From Rhizobium sp. Q54 (GTDB lineage Bacteria > Pseudomonadota > Alphaproteobacteria > SMXS01), in NCBI GenBank assembly GCA_945907245.1, contig CAMDTB010000012.1, positions 1-57,622 on the forward strand: a stretch of 57,622 nt of DNA, written 5' to 3'. The notes beneath the pieces were generated by a model. The model saw only the letters and a program-made list of their open reading frames with translations. It did not search any database and was not told where the DNA came from. Below are positions 9,741 through 22,276 of the stretch, one piece after another. Each line of letters starts with the position of its first letter. Position 1 is the first letter of the stretch. The translations under genes and the position numbers were made by a program.

Positions 9741-10919
9741 TCAGGCCAGCATGGCGCTGGCGAGTGACCTGGCCTGGCTGTCGATCTGTTCGAGATCATC
9801 CCAGCCGCGGAGCGGCATGGCGCCCATCCGTTCCAGCACCTTCTCGACGATTTTCGGGATTTCCAGGAAAGCGGCGCGCTCCTGCAAGAACCCCTCCACG
9901 GCGACTTCGTTGGCTGCGTTGAGGATAGTAGGTGCCGCCCCCCCGCTTTGCAAGGCTTCGCGCGCCAGCCGGAGCGCGGGGAACCGGTCGAGATCGGCCT
10001 GCTCGAAGTCGAGGCGCCCCACCTGCCCCAGGTCCAGACGATTGACCGGCGTATCCATCCGGTCGGGCCATGCCAGCGTGTGGGCGATGGGCGTGCGCAT
10101 GTCGGGCGAACCGAGCTGGGCGAGTACCGAGCCGTCGACATACTGCACCATGCTGTGGATCACCGATTGCGGATGCACCAGCACCTCGATTTGCTGCACG
10201 CTGACCGGGAAGAGATGGTAGGCCTCGATGGCCTCGAGCCCCTTGTTCATCAGCGTCGCGGAATCGACCGAAATCTTGGCGCCCATGGACCAGTTTGGAT
10301 GCTTCACCGCCTGCGCCGGCGTGACCTGGGCCATCTGCTCGCGGCTAAAGGTGCGGAATGGTCCGCCGGACGCGGTGAGGATGATTTTCTCGACGCGCTC
10401 GGCGTGTTCGAAATCGAACACCTGGAAGATCGCGTTGTGCTCGGAATCAACCGGCAGCAGGGTGGCACCCGACTTGGCGACGTCCTTGGTGAACAACTCG
10501 CCGGCGCACACCAGGCATTCCTTGTTGGCGAGCGCCACGGTGGCGCCGCGGCGCACCGCGGCCAGCGTGGGCCAGAGGCCCGCGGAGCCGACGATTCCGG
10601 CCATCACCCAGTCTGACGACAGGCTGGCCGCTTCGATCAGGCCCTGGGGACCGGCGAGTACGGCGATGTTGGTGCCCGACAGCGCATCCTTCATTTCCTG
10701 GTATTTCGAGGCGTCGCCAATGGCGACGACGCTGGGGCGGAACTGGCGCGCCTGGGCGGCGAGCAGCGCGACGTTCGACTGCGCGGTCAGGGCGACCACA
10801 TCATACGCGTCCGGGTTGCGCGCGACCAGGTCCAGGGTGCTGAGACCGATGGACCCCGTGGATCCCAGCAAGGTCAGGGTGCGGGGCAGAACGGCGGGCT
10901 TGTTGAGTGGTTCAGCCAT
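9741..10919 (-). CDS. dxr: 1-deoxy-D-xylulose 5-phosphate reductoisomerase
   Basis: Second enzyme of the MEP isoprenoid pathway, converting DXP to MEP with NADPH (392 aa). The nucleotide-binding loop GSTGSIG is at residues 19-25. Metal ligands Asp158 and Glu160 lie in LLPVDSEHNAIFQ, and a further acidic ligand in NKGLEAIEAYHLFP. ATG 10919 overlaps the end of cdsA by 8 nt; a start 7 codons upstream would lengthen the overlap without homology support. With uppS and cdsA it gives the cluster a lipid-precursor theme: MEP-derived isoprenoids supply undecaprenyl phosphate. Confidence 0.97.
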   Translation of the reverse strand: MAEPLNKPAVLPRTLTLLGSTGSIGLSTLDLVARNPDAYDVVALTAQSNVALLAAQARQFRPSVVAIGDASKYQEMKDALSGTNIAVLAGPQGLIEAASLSSDWVMAGIVGSAGLWPTLAAVRRGATVALANKECLVCAGELFTKDVAKSGATLLPVDSEHNAIFQVFDFEHAERVEKIILTASGGPFRTFSREQMAQVTPAQAVKHPNWSMGAKISVDSATLMNKGLEAIEAYHLFPVSVQQIEVLVHPQSVIHSMVQYVDGSVLAQLGSPDMRTPIAHTLAWPDRMDTPVNRLDLGQVGRLDFEQADLDRFPALRLAREALQSGGAAPTILNAANEVAVEGFLQERAAFLEIPKIVEKVLERMGAMPLRGWDDLEQIDSQARSLASAMLA

Positions 10920-11724
10920 GCGGCAGGGCACCGAATTCACGAAGGAGGATGATGGAAAGCGCCACCAGGGGCGCCGTGAAGATCAGGCTGTCGACGCGGT
11001 CGAGGACGCCGCCATGGCCGGGAATGATGTTCCCGCTGTCCTTCACGTTGAAACGGCGCTTGATGCTCGACTCCCCGATATCGCCGACCTGCGACAGGCC
11101 AGCCAGCACAAAGCCTACCAAGAACTGTACGAAAGGATAGCCGAAAGCGGCTGCCTCGCCGCCCGCGAGCTTCGCGAACACGGTGGAAAGCAGCCCTGCC
11201 GTGACACAACCGCCGACCAGGCCGGACCAGGTCTTGTTGGGGCTGAGCCGCGGCGCCAGCCTGGGTCCACCGACCCGGGAGCCGACCAGATAGGCGCCGG
11301 TGTCGGACGCCCAGATCACCAGCAACAGCCAGAGCACCAGCAGGAAGCCGCCCCATTGCCGCAGCCACAACAGCGATACCGCCGCTATACCGAGATAGAG
11401 CAGACCAGTGACCGGCCAGGCCAGCGGCCAGCGGCGCAACAGCGCCACGCCGGCGGCAAGCGCCGCGCCCGCCAGCACGAACAACAGCGCCAGCCGGCCT
11501 CCGACATCCTGCAGTGCCACGCAGGCGAGCGCCAGGCTCACGCCGTTGACGATGGTGAGCGCCGCATGCGCCGAACCGGTCATGCGGTTCCATTCGATTG
11601 TGCCGTAGACAGCGATGACGAAGATCAGCGCGGCGAACCACCATCCTCCGGCCCAGGCCGCGCCCAGCGCCACCGGCGCCATGGCCAGCGCCGATGCGGT
11701 GCGAACAAGTAAGCGGCTGGCCAA
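10912..11724 (-). CDS. cdsA: Phosphatidate cytidylyltransferase (CDP-diglyceride synthase)
   Basis: Makes CDP-diacylglycerol from phosphatidic acid and CTP, the branch point of phospholipid synthesis (270 aa). It is an integral membrane protein of about eight helices. The family signature is at the C-terminal end: SIKRRFNVKDSGNIIPGHGG followed by VLDRVDS. The Mg-binding region WASDTGAYLVGSRVGG lies mid-protein. It is 27 nt after uppS and overlaps dxr by 8 nt. Confidence 0.96.
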   Translation of the reverse strand: MASRLLVRTASALAMAPVALGAAWAGGWWFAALIFVIAVYGTIEWNRMTGSAHAALTIVNGVSLALACVALQDVGGRLALLFVLAGAALAAGVALLRRWPLAWPVTGLLYLGIAAVSLLWLRQWGGFLLVLWLLLVIWASDTGAYLVGSRVGGPRLAPRLSPNKTWSGLVGGCVTAGLLSTVFAKLAGGEAAAFGYPFVQFLVGFVLAGLSQVGDIGESSIKRRFNVKDSGNIIPGHGGVLDRVDSLIFTAPLVALSIILLREFGALPHG

Positions 11725-11751
11725 TCAGGTCTATCCTCGCCCTGGACGCGC

Positions 11752-12489
11752 TCAGGAGCCGGACGTGGCGCCGAAGCGCCGTTCCCGCGCATTGAACGAA
11801 TCGATGGCCTTCATCAGCGACTGCTTGTCGAAGTCCGGCCAGTAGACATCCATGAACAGCAGTTCGGCATAGGCGGACTGCCACAACATGAAATTGCTGA
11901 GGCGCTGTTCGCCGCTGGTGCGGATCACCAGGTCGGGGTCGGGCATGCTTTCCGTATAGAGGAAGCGCGAGAACAGGCCCTCGTCGATCTCATTGATGTC
12001 GATCTCGCCGCGCTGATGGGCGGCGGCGATGAGTTTGGCGGCGTTCACGATCTCTGCCTGCGCGCCGTAGCTGATGGCGATGGTGAGCGTCAGGCCGTTG
12101 TTCTGCCGGGTGCGCGTCTCGCCCTCGTTGATCAGCGCGCGGATGTCTTCGGACAGCCTGGAGCGATCACCGATGATCTTCAGCCTGACGTCGTTCTTCG
12201 CCAGTTCGGCGATCTCGCGCCGCAGATACAGCCGCAGCAGGCCCATCAGGTCATCGACTTCGGACGCCGGACGCTTCCAGTTCTCGGACGAGAACGCGAA
12301 CAGGGTCAGGTAGGACACACCCAGTTCGCGGCAGGCTTCCACCGAACGCCGCACCGCCTCCGCGCCCTGCCGATGCCCGGCGATGCGCGGCAGGCCGCGC
12401 GCCTGTGCCCAGCGCCCATTGCCGTCCATGATGATGGCGATGTGCTTCGGGATGAGCGCATAGAGCTGTTGGGGCGAGACGTCCAGCAT
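11752..12489 (-). CDS. uppS: Undecaprenyl diphosphate synthase
   Basis: Cis-prenyltransferase that elongates farnesyl-PP to C55 undecaprenyl-PP, the carrier for peptidoglycan and surface glycans (245 aa). The catalytic Asp22 is in IAIIMDGNGRWAQARG, and the family signature DLVIRTSGEQRLSNFMLW lies near residue 195. The FAFSSENWKRP motif near residue 75 is intact. It begins only 2 nt after the frr stop, so the two are almost certainly on one transcript. Confidence 0.97.
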   Translation of the reverse strand: MLDVSPQQLYALIPKHIAIIMDGNGRWAQARGLPRIAGHRQGAEAVRRSVEACRELGVSYLTLFAFSSENWKRPASEVDDLMGLLRLYLRREIAELAKNDVRLKIIGDRSRLSEDIRALINEGETRTRQNNGLTLTIAISYGAQAEIVNAAKLIAAAHQRGEIDINEIDEGLFSRFLYTESMPDPDLVIRTSGEQRLSNFMLWQSAYAELLFMDVYWPDFDKQSLMKAIDSFNARERRFGATSGS

Positions 12490-12491
12490 GC

Positions 12492-13055
12492 CTATACCTG
12501 CATGATCTCCTTTTCCTTGGTCGCGAGCATCTCGTCGATCCTAGCGACCATCTTGTCGGTCATCTCCTGGATCTCATCGGCATAGAGCTTGTGATCATCC
12601 TGACTGATGTCGCTGGCCTTTTCGAGCCGCTTCAGCAGATCCATGCCGTCGCGCCGGACATTGCGGACCGCTACTTTCGCCTGCTCGGCATAGCGCCCGG
12701 CGACCTTGGTCAGCTCGGCGCGCCGCTCCTGGTTCAGTTCCGGGATCGGAATGCGGATCAAGGTCCCGTCCGGCGACGGGTTGAGGCCCAGGCCCGAATT
12801 GCGGATCGCCTTGTCGACCGCCGAGACGTTCGAGCGGTCCCACACCTGCACGGTGATCATCCGCGACTCCGGCACGCTGACGGTGCCGACCTGGTTGATC
12901 GGCATGGCCGAGCCGTAGACGTCCACGGTGATCGGCTCGAGTAGCGACGCGGATGCGCGTCCCGTGCGCAGTCCGCCGAATTCGGATGACAGGACATCGA
13001 CCGCGCCCTTCATGCGGCGTTCGATGCTGTCCAGGTCGATATCTTCATCAGCCAT
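12492..13055 (-). CDS. frr: Ribosome recycling factor
   Basis: Splits post-termination ribosomes together with EF-G (187 aa, the usual length). Recognised by [22 protein letters not shown] in the first helix and connecting region, and [18 protein letters not shown] after the central domain. The C-terminal helix runs [24 protein letters not shown] 13055 is 8 nt after the pyrH stop and the gene ends 2 nt before uppS, the standard pyrH-frr-uppS order. Confidence 0.97.
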   Translation of the reverse strand: MADEDIDLDSIERRMKGAVDVLSSEFGGLRTGRASASLLEPITVDVYGSAMPINQVGTVSVPESRMITVQVWDRSNVSAVDKAIRNSGLGLNPSPDGTLIRIPIPELNQERRAELTKVAGRYAEQAKVAVRNVRRDGMDLLKRLEKASDISQDDHKLYADEIQEMTDKMVARIDEMLATKEKEIMQV

Positions 13056-13063
13056 GGCGACCT

Positions 13064-13783
13064 CTATTTGCCAATCGTCGTGAATGTACCCTGGCCCGAC
13101 AACACCCGCGCGAGCCCACCCGGTTCCTGGATCGAGAATACCAGAATGGGGATTTCGTTCTCCCGGGCCAGCGAGACAGCGGATGCATCCATCACTTTAA
13201 GATCGTTCGATAACACCTCGAGATAGTTGAGGTGCGTGTGATAAATCGCGTTCGGATCCTTCTTCGGGTCGGCGGAATAGACGCCGTCGACCTGGGTGCC
13301 CTTCAGCAGCGCGTCGCAGCGCATCTCGGCCGCGCGCAGGGCGGCTGCCGTGTCGGTGGTGAAGAACGGGTTGCCGGTGCCGGCGGCGAAGATCACCACC
13401 CTGCCCTTTTCCATGTGCCGGATGGCCCGGCGCCGGATATAGGGCTCGCAGACGCTCGACATGGGAATGGCGGACTGCACCCGCGTCGCCACACCCTTGT
13501 TCTCCATGATGTTCTGCATGGCCAGCGCGTTCATCACGGTGGCCAGCATGCCGATCTGGTCGGCGCTTGCCCGGTCCATGCCCTGGGCCGCGCCCGACAG
13601 GCCGCGAAAGATGTTGCCGCCGCCGATGACCAGGCAAACCTGTATGCCGGAGGCCACGACCGCCTTCACGTCGTCGGCGATGCGGTCGACGGTGGCGAGG
13701 TCGATGCCGTAGGAGCCGCCGCCCATCAGGGCCTCGCCCGAAACCTTCAACAGGACACGGCGATATGGACCTGGCGTAGCCAC
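13064..13783 (-). CDS. pyrH: UMP kinase
   Basis: Phosphorylates UMP to UDP with ATP (239 aa, amino-acid kinase fold). The P-loop-like segment [15 protein letters not shown] is at the N-terminus, the glycine-rich [13 protein letters not shown] near residue 50, and the nucleotide site [20 protein letters not shown] mid-protein. It is separated from tsf by 180 bp that holds a perfect 13-bp hairpin (13909-13940), and is followed by frr after 8 nt. Confidence 0.97.
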   Translation of the reverse strand: MATPGPYRRVLLKVSGEALMGGGSYGIDLATVDRIADDVKAVVASGIQVCLVIGGGNIFRGLSGAAQGMDRASADQIGMLATVMNALAMQNIMENKGVATRVQSAIPMSSVCEPYIRRRAIRHMEKGRVVIFAAGTGNPFFTTDTAAALRAAEMRCDALLKGTQVDGVYSADPKKDPNAIYHTHLNYLEVLSNDLKVMDASAVSLARENEIPILVFSIQEPGGLARVLSGQGTFTTIGK

Positions 13784-13908
13784 AGCTTTCCCCTTCTTGC
13801 GTCAACGCGCGGATTGCCGCGCGACCGGCGGCGCGCACCTTACAACATCTGCGCCGGGCTACTGTAGCCCGTATTACGGGTCGATGTCGAAATTGGCGTT
13901 CCGGATCG

Positions 13909-13940
13909 TCCGCTTCCGGACAATGCCGTCCGGAAGCGGA
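13909..13940 (-). terminator. Long hairpin between tsf and pyrH
   Basis: A perfect 13-bp inverted repeat, TCCGCTTCCGGAC with GTCCGGAAGCGGA and a 6-nt loop, begins about 24 nt after the tsf stop. The sequence after it on the minus strand is CGATCCGG without a T-tract, so it is not a textbook intrinsic terminator. It may be an attenuator, a partial terminator or an mRNA-stabilising 3' hairpin. Confidence 0.5.
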
Positions 13941-13963
13941 ACCCGATCACTGAACGACAGGCC

Positions 13964-14887
13964 TCAGCCGGCCATGCTCGCGACTTCGGCGGCGAAGTCG
14001 CCTTCGTTCTTCTCGATGCCCTCGCCCAGCACGAAGCGGACGAAGCCGGTCACCTTGACGTCGGTGCCCAGTTCCTTGGCGAGGCCGGCGACGACCTTGT
14101 CGATCTTGCTCTCGCCGTCGATCACCCAGGTCTGGGACAGCAGCACGACTTCCTCGAAGAACTTGCGCATGCGGCCATCGACCATCTTCTGGATGATGTC
14201 CTCGGCGCGGCCGGAGTCGCGCGCCTGCTGCACCAGGATCTGGCGCTCGCGGGCGACCAGGTCGGCATCCAGGTCGTCGGTCGAGATCGACTGCGGCGCG
14301 GCGGCGGCGATGTGCATGGCCAGCTGGCGGCCGAAAGCCTCCAGCTTGCCGGTGTCACCTGCCGACTCCAGCGCCACGATGACGCCGATCTTGCCCAGGC
14401 CCGGCGCGGCCGGGTTGTGCACGTAGCTGGCGACGACGCCCTGGCTGACCCTCAGCGCGGCCATGCGGCGGATCGCCATGTTCTCGCCGATGGTGGCGAT
14501 CATGTGCGTCAGCTGCTCGGCGACCGTGCGGCTCTCGTTCGGGAAACCGCTGGCGATCACCGCGTCCTGGTTGCCGTCATTGGCCAGCGCCAGGTCGGCG
14601 ACGGTCTTGACGAACGCTTGGAACGTATCGTTGCGGGCGACGAAATCGGTTTCCGAGTTCACTTCGGCCAAGGCGCCGGCATTGCCGCCGACGCTGACGC
14701 CAACGAGACCTTCGGCGGCCACGCGGCCGGACTTCTTCGCAGCGGCGGCGAGGCCCTTCTGGCGCAGCCAGTCGACGGACGCCTCGAGGTCGCCCGCATT
14801 CTCGCTCAGCGCCTTCTTGCAATCCATCATGCCGGCGCCGGTCTTCTCACGGAGTTCCTTCACAAGGGCGGCGGTGATCTCAGCCAT
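13964..14887 (-). CDS. tsf: Translation elongation factor Ts
   Basis: Guanine nucleotide exchange factor for EF-Tu (307 aa). The N-terminal UBA-like domain contains [19 protein letters not shown], followed by the family signature [20 protein letters not shown] and TDFVARN near residue 80. Two dimerisation-type subdomains follow. ATG 14887 gives the standard [13 protein letters not shown] start; the six upstream codons are not conserved. It lies 92 nt after rpsB with a hairpin in between. Confidence 0.97.
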   Translation of the reverse strand: MAEITAALVKELREKTGAGMMDCKKALSENAGDLEASVDWLRQKGLAAAAKKSGRVAAEGLVGVSVGGNAGALAEVNSETDFVARNDTFQAFVKTVADLALANDGNQDAVIASGFPNESRTVAEQLTHMIATIGENMAIRRMAALRVSQGVVASYVHNPAAPGLGKIGVIVALESAGDTGKLEAFGRQLAMHIAAAAPQSISTDDLDADLVARERQILVQQARDSGRAEDIIQKMVDGRMRKFFEEVVLLSQTWVIDGESKIDKVVAGLAKELGTDVKVTGFVRFVLGEGIEKNEGDFAAEVASMAG

Positions 14888-14924
14888 GGTTCTTCCTTCC
14901 TGCAAACGGGTGTCTATGACAAAT

Positions 14925-14948
14925 GGGGGCCGTTTTTACGCGGCCCCC
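14925..14948 (-). terminator. Hairpin between rpsB and tsf
   Basis: An 8-bp GC stem, CGGCCCCC pairing with GGGGGCCG across an 8-nt loop, lies in the 92-bp rpsB-tsf gap. No T-run follows on the minus strand. It resembles the intercistronic hairpins of rpsB-tsf operons that tune the ratio of the two products, but its role here is inferred. Confidence 0.4.
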
Positions 14949-14979
14949 GTGTCGATTCGATGAACGTGTGGGGCTTGGC

Positions 14980-15834
14980 TCAGCCGCTGGCGGCTTCGGC
15001 CTGTTCCTCGTCCTGGGCCGGGGCCTCGGCCTGAGTCTCGGCCTCTACCTGAACCTCGGCCTCGGCCTGGAGCTCATCGGCCTCGGGCAGATCCTCGACC
15101 ACCGGGCTCTCGGATTCGCCGATATCGACGCCGCCGGCCACCAGCTCGCGCTGGATGCCCTCGAGCACCGACGACGCAACCATGTCGCAGTACAAATGGA
15201 TCGCGCGGCTGGCGTCGTCATTGCCCGGGATCGGGAAGTCGATGCCGTCCGGGTTGCAGTTGGTGTCAACCACGGCCGCCACCGGGATGCCCAGCTTGTT
15301 GGCTTCCTGGATGGCGATCGCTTCCTTGTTGGTGTCGATCACGAACAGCAGGTCCGGCAGGCCGCCCATGTCCTTGATGCCGCCCAGCGAGCGCTCGAGC
15401 TTCTCGTGCTCGCGGTGCAGGCTCAGGCGCTCCTTCTTGGTCAGGCCGCCGCTCTCGCCGCCATTCATCTCTTCTTCCAGCGACTTCAGACGGCGGATCG
15501 ACTGGGAAATGGTGTTCCAGTTGGTCAGCATGCCGCCGAGCCAGCGATGGTTGACGTAGTGCTGGCCGCACTTGCGGGCGGCGGAAGCGACCACGTCGGC
15601 CGCCTGGCGCTTGGTGCCCACGAACAACACTCGGCCACCGCCGGCGGTGATATCGCGGATCGCCACCAGGGCGCGGTTCATCAGCGGAACCGTCTCCGAC
15701 AGGTCGATGATGTGGATCTTGTTGCGGGCGCCGAAGATATACGGGCCCATCTTGGGGTTCCAGCGATGTGTCTGGTGACCGAAGTGAACACCCGCTTCGA
15801 GGAGCTGGCGCATAGAAACTTGAGGCAGAGCCAT
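14980..15834 (-). CDS. rpsB: 30S ribosomal protein S2
   Basis: Small-subunit protein needed for S1 binding and initiation (284 aa). The N-terminus [20 protein letters not shown] and the segments NKIHIIDL and [11 protein letters not shown] are family signatures. The last 45 residues or so are a low-complexity acidic tail rich in Glu, Ala and Gln (from [15 protein letters not shown] onward); such tails occur in several alphaproteobacteria. ATG 15834 fits the family; the frame could extend 11 codons without support. It follows AAAGGAAGGATTGCAG, a good ribosome binding site. Confidence 0.97.
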   Translation of the reverse strand: MALPQVSMRQLLEAGVHFGHQTHRWNPKMGPYIFGARNKIHIIDLSETVPLMNRALVAIRDITAGGGRVLFVGTKRQAADVVASAARKCGQHYVNHRWLGGMLTNWNTISQSIRRLKSLEEEMNGGESGGLTKKERLSLHREHEKLERSLGGIKDMGGLPDLLFVIDTNKEAIAIQEANKLGIPVAAVVDTNCNPDGIDFPIPGNDDASRAIHLYCDMVASSVLEGIQRELVAGGVDIGESESPVVEDLPEADELQAEAEVQVEAETQAEAPAQDEEQAEAASG

Positions 15835-15949
15835 CTGCAATCCTTCCTTTACCGGTTCAACCGCCACAGGGAAAAGAGCCAGCTGGTGCCGACACCGGAC
15901 CGATCAAGCAACACACTTGACCGTGCCCCTGCGTGTGTGATGGGCGGTC

Positions 15950-15977
15950 ATTTAGCCCGGCAGCACACCGGATGCAA
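15950..15977 (-). promoter_or_regulatory. Predicted sigma-70 promoter of rpsB
   Basis: Read on the minus strand, a -35 box TTGCAT (15972-15977) is followed after 16 nt by CTAAAT (15950-15955). This gives a leader of about 110 nt before rpsB. The leader contains a small hairpin, TCAAG with CTTGA near 15903-15920, which might serve S2 autoregulation. Confidence 0.5.
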
Positions 15978-16031
15978 GGAGTTTGACGGCAAATTCCCTT
16001 GGTTTTTCTTACGTCGGGAGGCTTGCTGGCC

Positions 16032-16792
16032 CTATTTGTGCTGGGCGCGGGTCAGTTCTTCCTCGGTGATGTCGTAGTCGGCTTCCGGCGGAATTTGCAG
16101 CTTGCCGTCGAGGATCTCGGGCAAGACCGTGACGATGGTGGCGTTGCGGGCCGCGTCGAGCGCCGCGTCGACCGTCTTGTTGCGGCCGAGCTTGGCGAGC
16201 TGCATGCGCGTGGGAAACGTGATTTCGCGCAGCTTGGCGGCTTCGTCGGCCAGGGCCTGCGACGCACTGATCCACACCGAGTCCACGGATTCGCCGCCAT
16301 CATGGGTATGGATATGGTCCTCGGGCACGCGGACCATATAGAACCAGGTGTCGTAACGCCGGGGCGCACCCGTGGGCGTGATCCAGTGGGCGAACGGCAC
16401 CAGCAGGTCGGTCATGAACTCGATGTTCTCGGCCTCGGCGAGATCGACCATGTTCATCTCACCCTTTTCGAGCTTCTTGCGGTGCCGCTCGGCGATCCGG
16501 TCGCGGTGGGCGTCGCCGACGAAGCCGCTGCCGTCGCGCTCGCGCGCCAGCAGGATGCCGGTTTCCTCGAACACTTCGCGAATGCCGGTGATGCGAAAGG
16601 CCACGTCCTCAGACGTGCAGGTGGCGTACTTCGCCGCGCCCACGTCCGCCGGATCGTGCTTGCCGCCGGGGAATACCAGCGCGCCGCCCATGAACTTCAT
16701 GTCGCGGTGACGCTGCACCATCAGCACTTCCATCTCACCGGGACGGTCGCGCAGCATCATGACGGTGGCGGCGAACGGAATCGTTTCGGTCA

Positions 16793-16793
<1 letters not shown>
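16032..16793 (-). CDS. Nudix hydrolase, NUDT19/CoA-diphosphatase-like
   Basis: Nudix-fold pyrophosphohydrolase (253 aa). The Nudix box is split as in the NUDT19/RP2p group: Gly-Gly of FPGGKHDPAD at residues 43-44, then an insert of about 25 residues, then GIREVFEETGILLA with catalytic REVFEE at 72-77. That group hydrolyses CoA and acyl-CoA esters, so this is the most likely substrate class; specificity cannot be read from sequence alone. Its ATG overlaps the dnaE stop as TGATG, suggesting coupled translation. Confidence 0.85.
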
Positions 16794-20227
<3,434 letters not shown>

Positions 20228-20337
20228 GGCGCTGTCCAGAATCAGGGGGTGGATCGGGCGAGCACCACAAGATAATGCGTTCAACCTCTGGGACCAATCG
20301 CTGTCCTTGGGTGAAGGCAACCTTTCTGTGGATAGCC

Positions 20338-21018
20338 TCAGCCGGCCTCGATCATCCCGTTGTGCAGCAATATCCGCCGGTCCATGCGGTCGGCGAGCGC
20401 GCCGTTGTGGGTGGCGATCAGGGCGCCGACGCCGTCCTCGCGGGCCACGCGAAGAAGCTCGGCGAACACCGCGTCGGCGGTACGCTCGTCCAGGTTGCCG
20501 GTAGGCTCGTCGGCGAACAGGATTTTCGGCTTGTTGGCCATGGCGCGGCAGATGGCGACCCGCTGCTGCTCGCCGCCGGAGAGCTGCGCCGGATAGTGCT
20601 CCAGGCGCTGGCCGAGGCCGAGGCGCGTCAGCAGCTCCCTCGCCCGGGCGCGGGCGTCGGACTGGGACTTGCCGGCCACCATCTGCGGCAGCGCCACGTT
20701 GTCGGTGGCGCTGAACTCGGGCAGCAGATTGTGGAACTGGTAGACGAAACCGACGGTCTCGCGGCGTATCGCCGTGCGTTCGCTATCGGACAGCATGGCG
20801 CAGGAGTTGCCCGCCAGCACGATCTCGCCGCTATCGGCGGTCTCCAGCAGGCCGGCGATGTGCAGCAAGGTCGACTTGCCCGCGCCCGACGGGCCGAGCA
20901 GGGCGATCACCTCGCCGCGCGCCACCTCGACGGTCGCGCCGCGCAGCACCTCGAGGCGCCCCTGCCCCGCGTCGAAGCCCTTGCGCAGATCGACCAGCTT
21001 CAGCGCCGCGTCACTCAT
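20338..21018 (-). CDS. lolD: Lipoprotein-releasing ABC transporter ATP-binding protein LolD
   Basis: ATPase of the LolCDE complex that extracts outer-membrane lipoproteins from the inner membrane (226 aa). Walker A GPSGAGKST is at 42-50, the ABC signature LSGGEQQ at 146-152, and Walker B ILFADEP with Asp170-Glu171. The Q-loop region is FVYQFHNLLPEFSA near residue 91. It overlaps lolC by 8 nt, confirming the pair. Loss of LPS does not remove the need for this system, so its presence is compatible with the missing lpx genes. Confidence 0.95.
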   Translation of the reverse strand: MSDAALKLVDLRKGFDAGQGRLEVLRGATVEVARGEVIALLGPSGAGKSTLLHIAGLLETADSGEIVLAGNSCAMLSDSERTAIRRETVGFVYQFHNLLPEFSATDNVALPQMVAGKSQSDARARARELLTRLGLGQRLEHYPAQLSGGEQQRVAICRAMANKPKILFADEPTGNLDERTADAVFAELLRVAREDGVGALIATHNGALADRMDRRILLHNGMIEAG

Positions 21019-22276
21019 AGCGCAGCGCCTCCACCGGATCGAGGCTGGCGGCGCGCCAGGCCGGATAAACGGTCATCAGCAGGCTGAGCAGCATGGCAAT
21101 GCCGGTGACGAGGCCGACCTCGAGCGGGTCCATGGTCGCCGGCAGACCATCGATGCCGTAGACCTCGGGCGGGAAGAAGGTGGTGTTGAGCAGATTGCCC
21201 AGCCCGCCCAGGATCTCGTTGCGGAAATTCAGCAGCACCACGCCGAGGATGAAGCCGATGATGGTGCCGCTGATGCCCAGGATGCCGCCGCACAGGATGA
21301 AGATCTTCATCACCGACCGCCGCGAGGCGCCGATGGTGCGCAGCACGGCGATGTCCCTACCCTTGTCCTTCACCAGCATGATCAGGCTGGACATGATGTT
21401 GAAGGCGGCGACCAGGATGATCAGCACCAGGATGACGAACATCACGTTCCGCTCGACCTTCAGCGCGCTGACCAGCCCGGCGTTGAGGCTTTCCCAGCTG
21501 ATCAGGCGGAAGCCTTCGCCCGCCGCCGCCTGGATCTTCGGCATGGCGGCGTCGATGGCGCGCGGGTCGTTCAGCACGACCTCGATCTCGCTGGCCTGGT
21601 CCTTCTGGCGGAAATAGGTCTGCGCGTCCTCGAACGGCATGAAGATGTAGGTGCTGTCGAACAGCACGTTGCCGACGCTGAATACAGCGACGATGGTGTA
21701 GTCGCGCATGCGCGGCGCCGAGCCGAACGGCGTCGCCGTGCTCTGCGGCGACACCAGGGTGATGACGTCGCCCGGCCGCACGCCGAGCGTATCCGCCAGC
21801 CTCGTGCCCAGAACGATGGCGTCGCCGGGCGTGAAATCCTCCAGGCTTCCGGCGATGACCTTGGTGCGCCCCTTGGAATCGGCCTTGGCGATGTCGTGCC
21901 GGGCCATATCCTCGGGCCTTATGCCGTGGACCATGACGCCGGCCGACTGGCGCGGGCCGACCGCCATGGCCTGGCCCTCGACGATGGGCCGTGCGTCACG
22001 GACGCCGTCGACCTTGCGCAGCCTGTCGACCAGCGGCTGATAGTCGCGCAGGGGCTGGGTGAAGGCGGTCTGCACCAGCACATGGCCGCGCAGGCCGAGA
22101 AGCTGGTTGATCAGCGTGTTCTGGAAGCCGTTCATCACCGACATGACGATGATCAGCGTGGCGACGCCGAGCACGATGCCGACCACCGACAGCACCGCCG
22201 TCAATGAGATGAAGCCGTCCTTGCGTCTTGCGCGCAGGTAGCGCGCGGCCATCATCCATTCGAAGGCGGCGATCAT
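21011..22276 (-). CDS. lolC: Lipoprotein-releasing ABC transporter permease LolC/LolE
   Basis: Membrane subunit of the lipoprotein exporter (421 aa). MacB-like layout: a first helix (SLTAVLSVVGIVLGVATLIIV, residues about 24-44), a large periplasmic domain (about 50-270), then three C-terminal helices. Alphaproteobacteria commonly encode one LolC/E-type subunit forming a homodimer, consistent with a single copy here. ATG 22276 overlaps the proS stop as TGATG and the gene end overlaps lolD by 8 nt, so proS-lolC-lolD form one translationally coupled unit. Confidence 0.94.
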   Translation of the reverse strand: MIAAFEWMMAARYLRARRKDGFISLTAVLSVVGIVLGVATLIIVMSVMNGFQNTLINQLLGLRGHVLVQTAFTQPLRDYQPLVDRLRKVDGVRDARPIVEGQAMAVGPRQSAGVMVHGIRPEDMARHDIAKADSKGRTKVIAGSLEDFTPGDAIVLGTRLADTLGVRPGDVITLVSPQSTATPFGSAPRMRDYTIVAVFSVGNVLFDSTYIFMPFEDAQTYFRQKDQASEIEVVLNDPRAIDAAMPKIQAAAGEGFRLISWESLNAGLVSALKVERNVMFVILVLIILVAAFNIMSSLIMLVKDKGRDIAVLRTIGASRRSVMKIFILCGGILGISGTIIGFILGVVLLNFRNEILGGLGNLLNTTFFPPEVYGIDGLPATMDPLEVGLVTGIAMLLSLLMTVYPAWRAASLDPVEALRYE

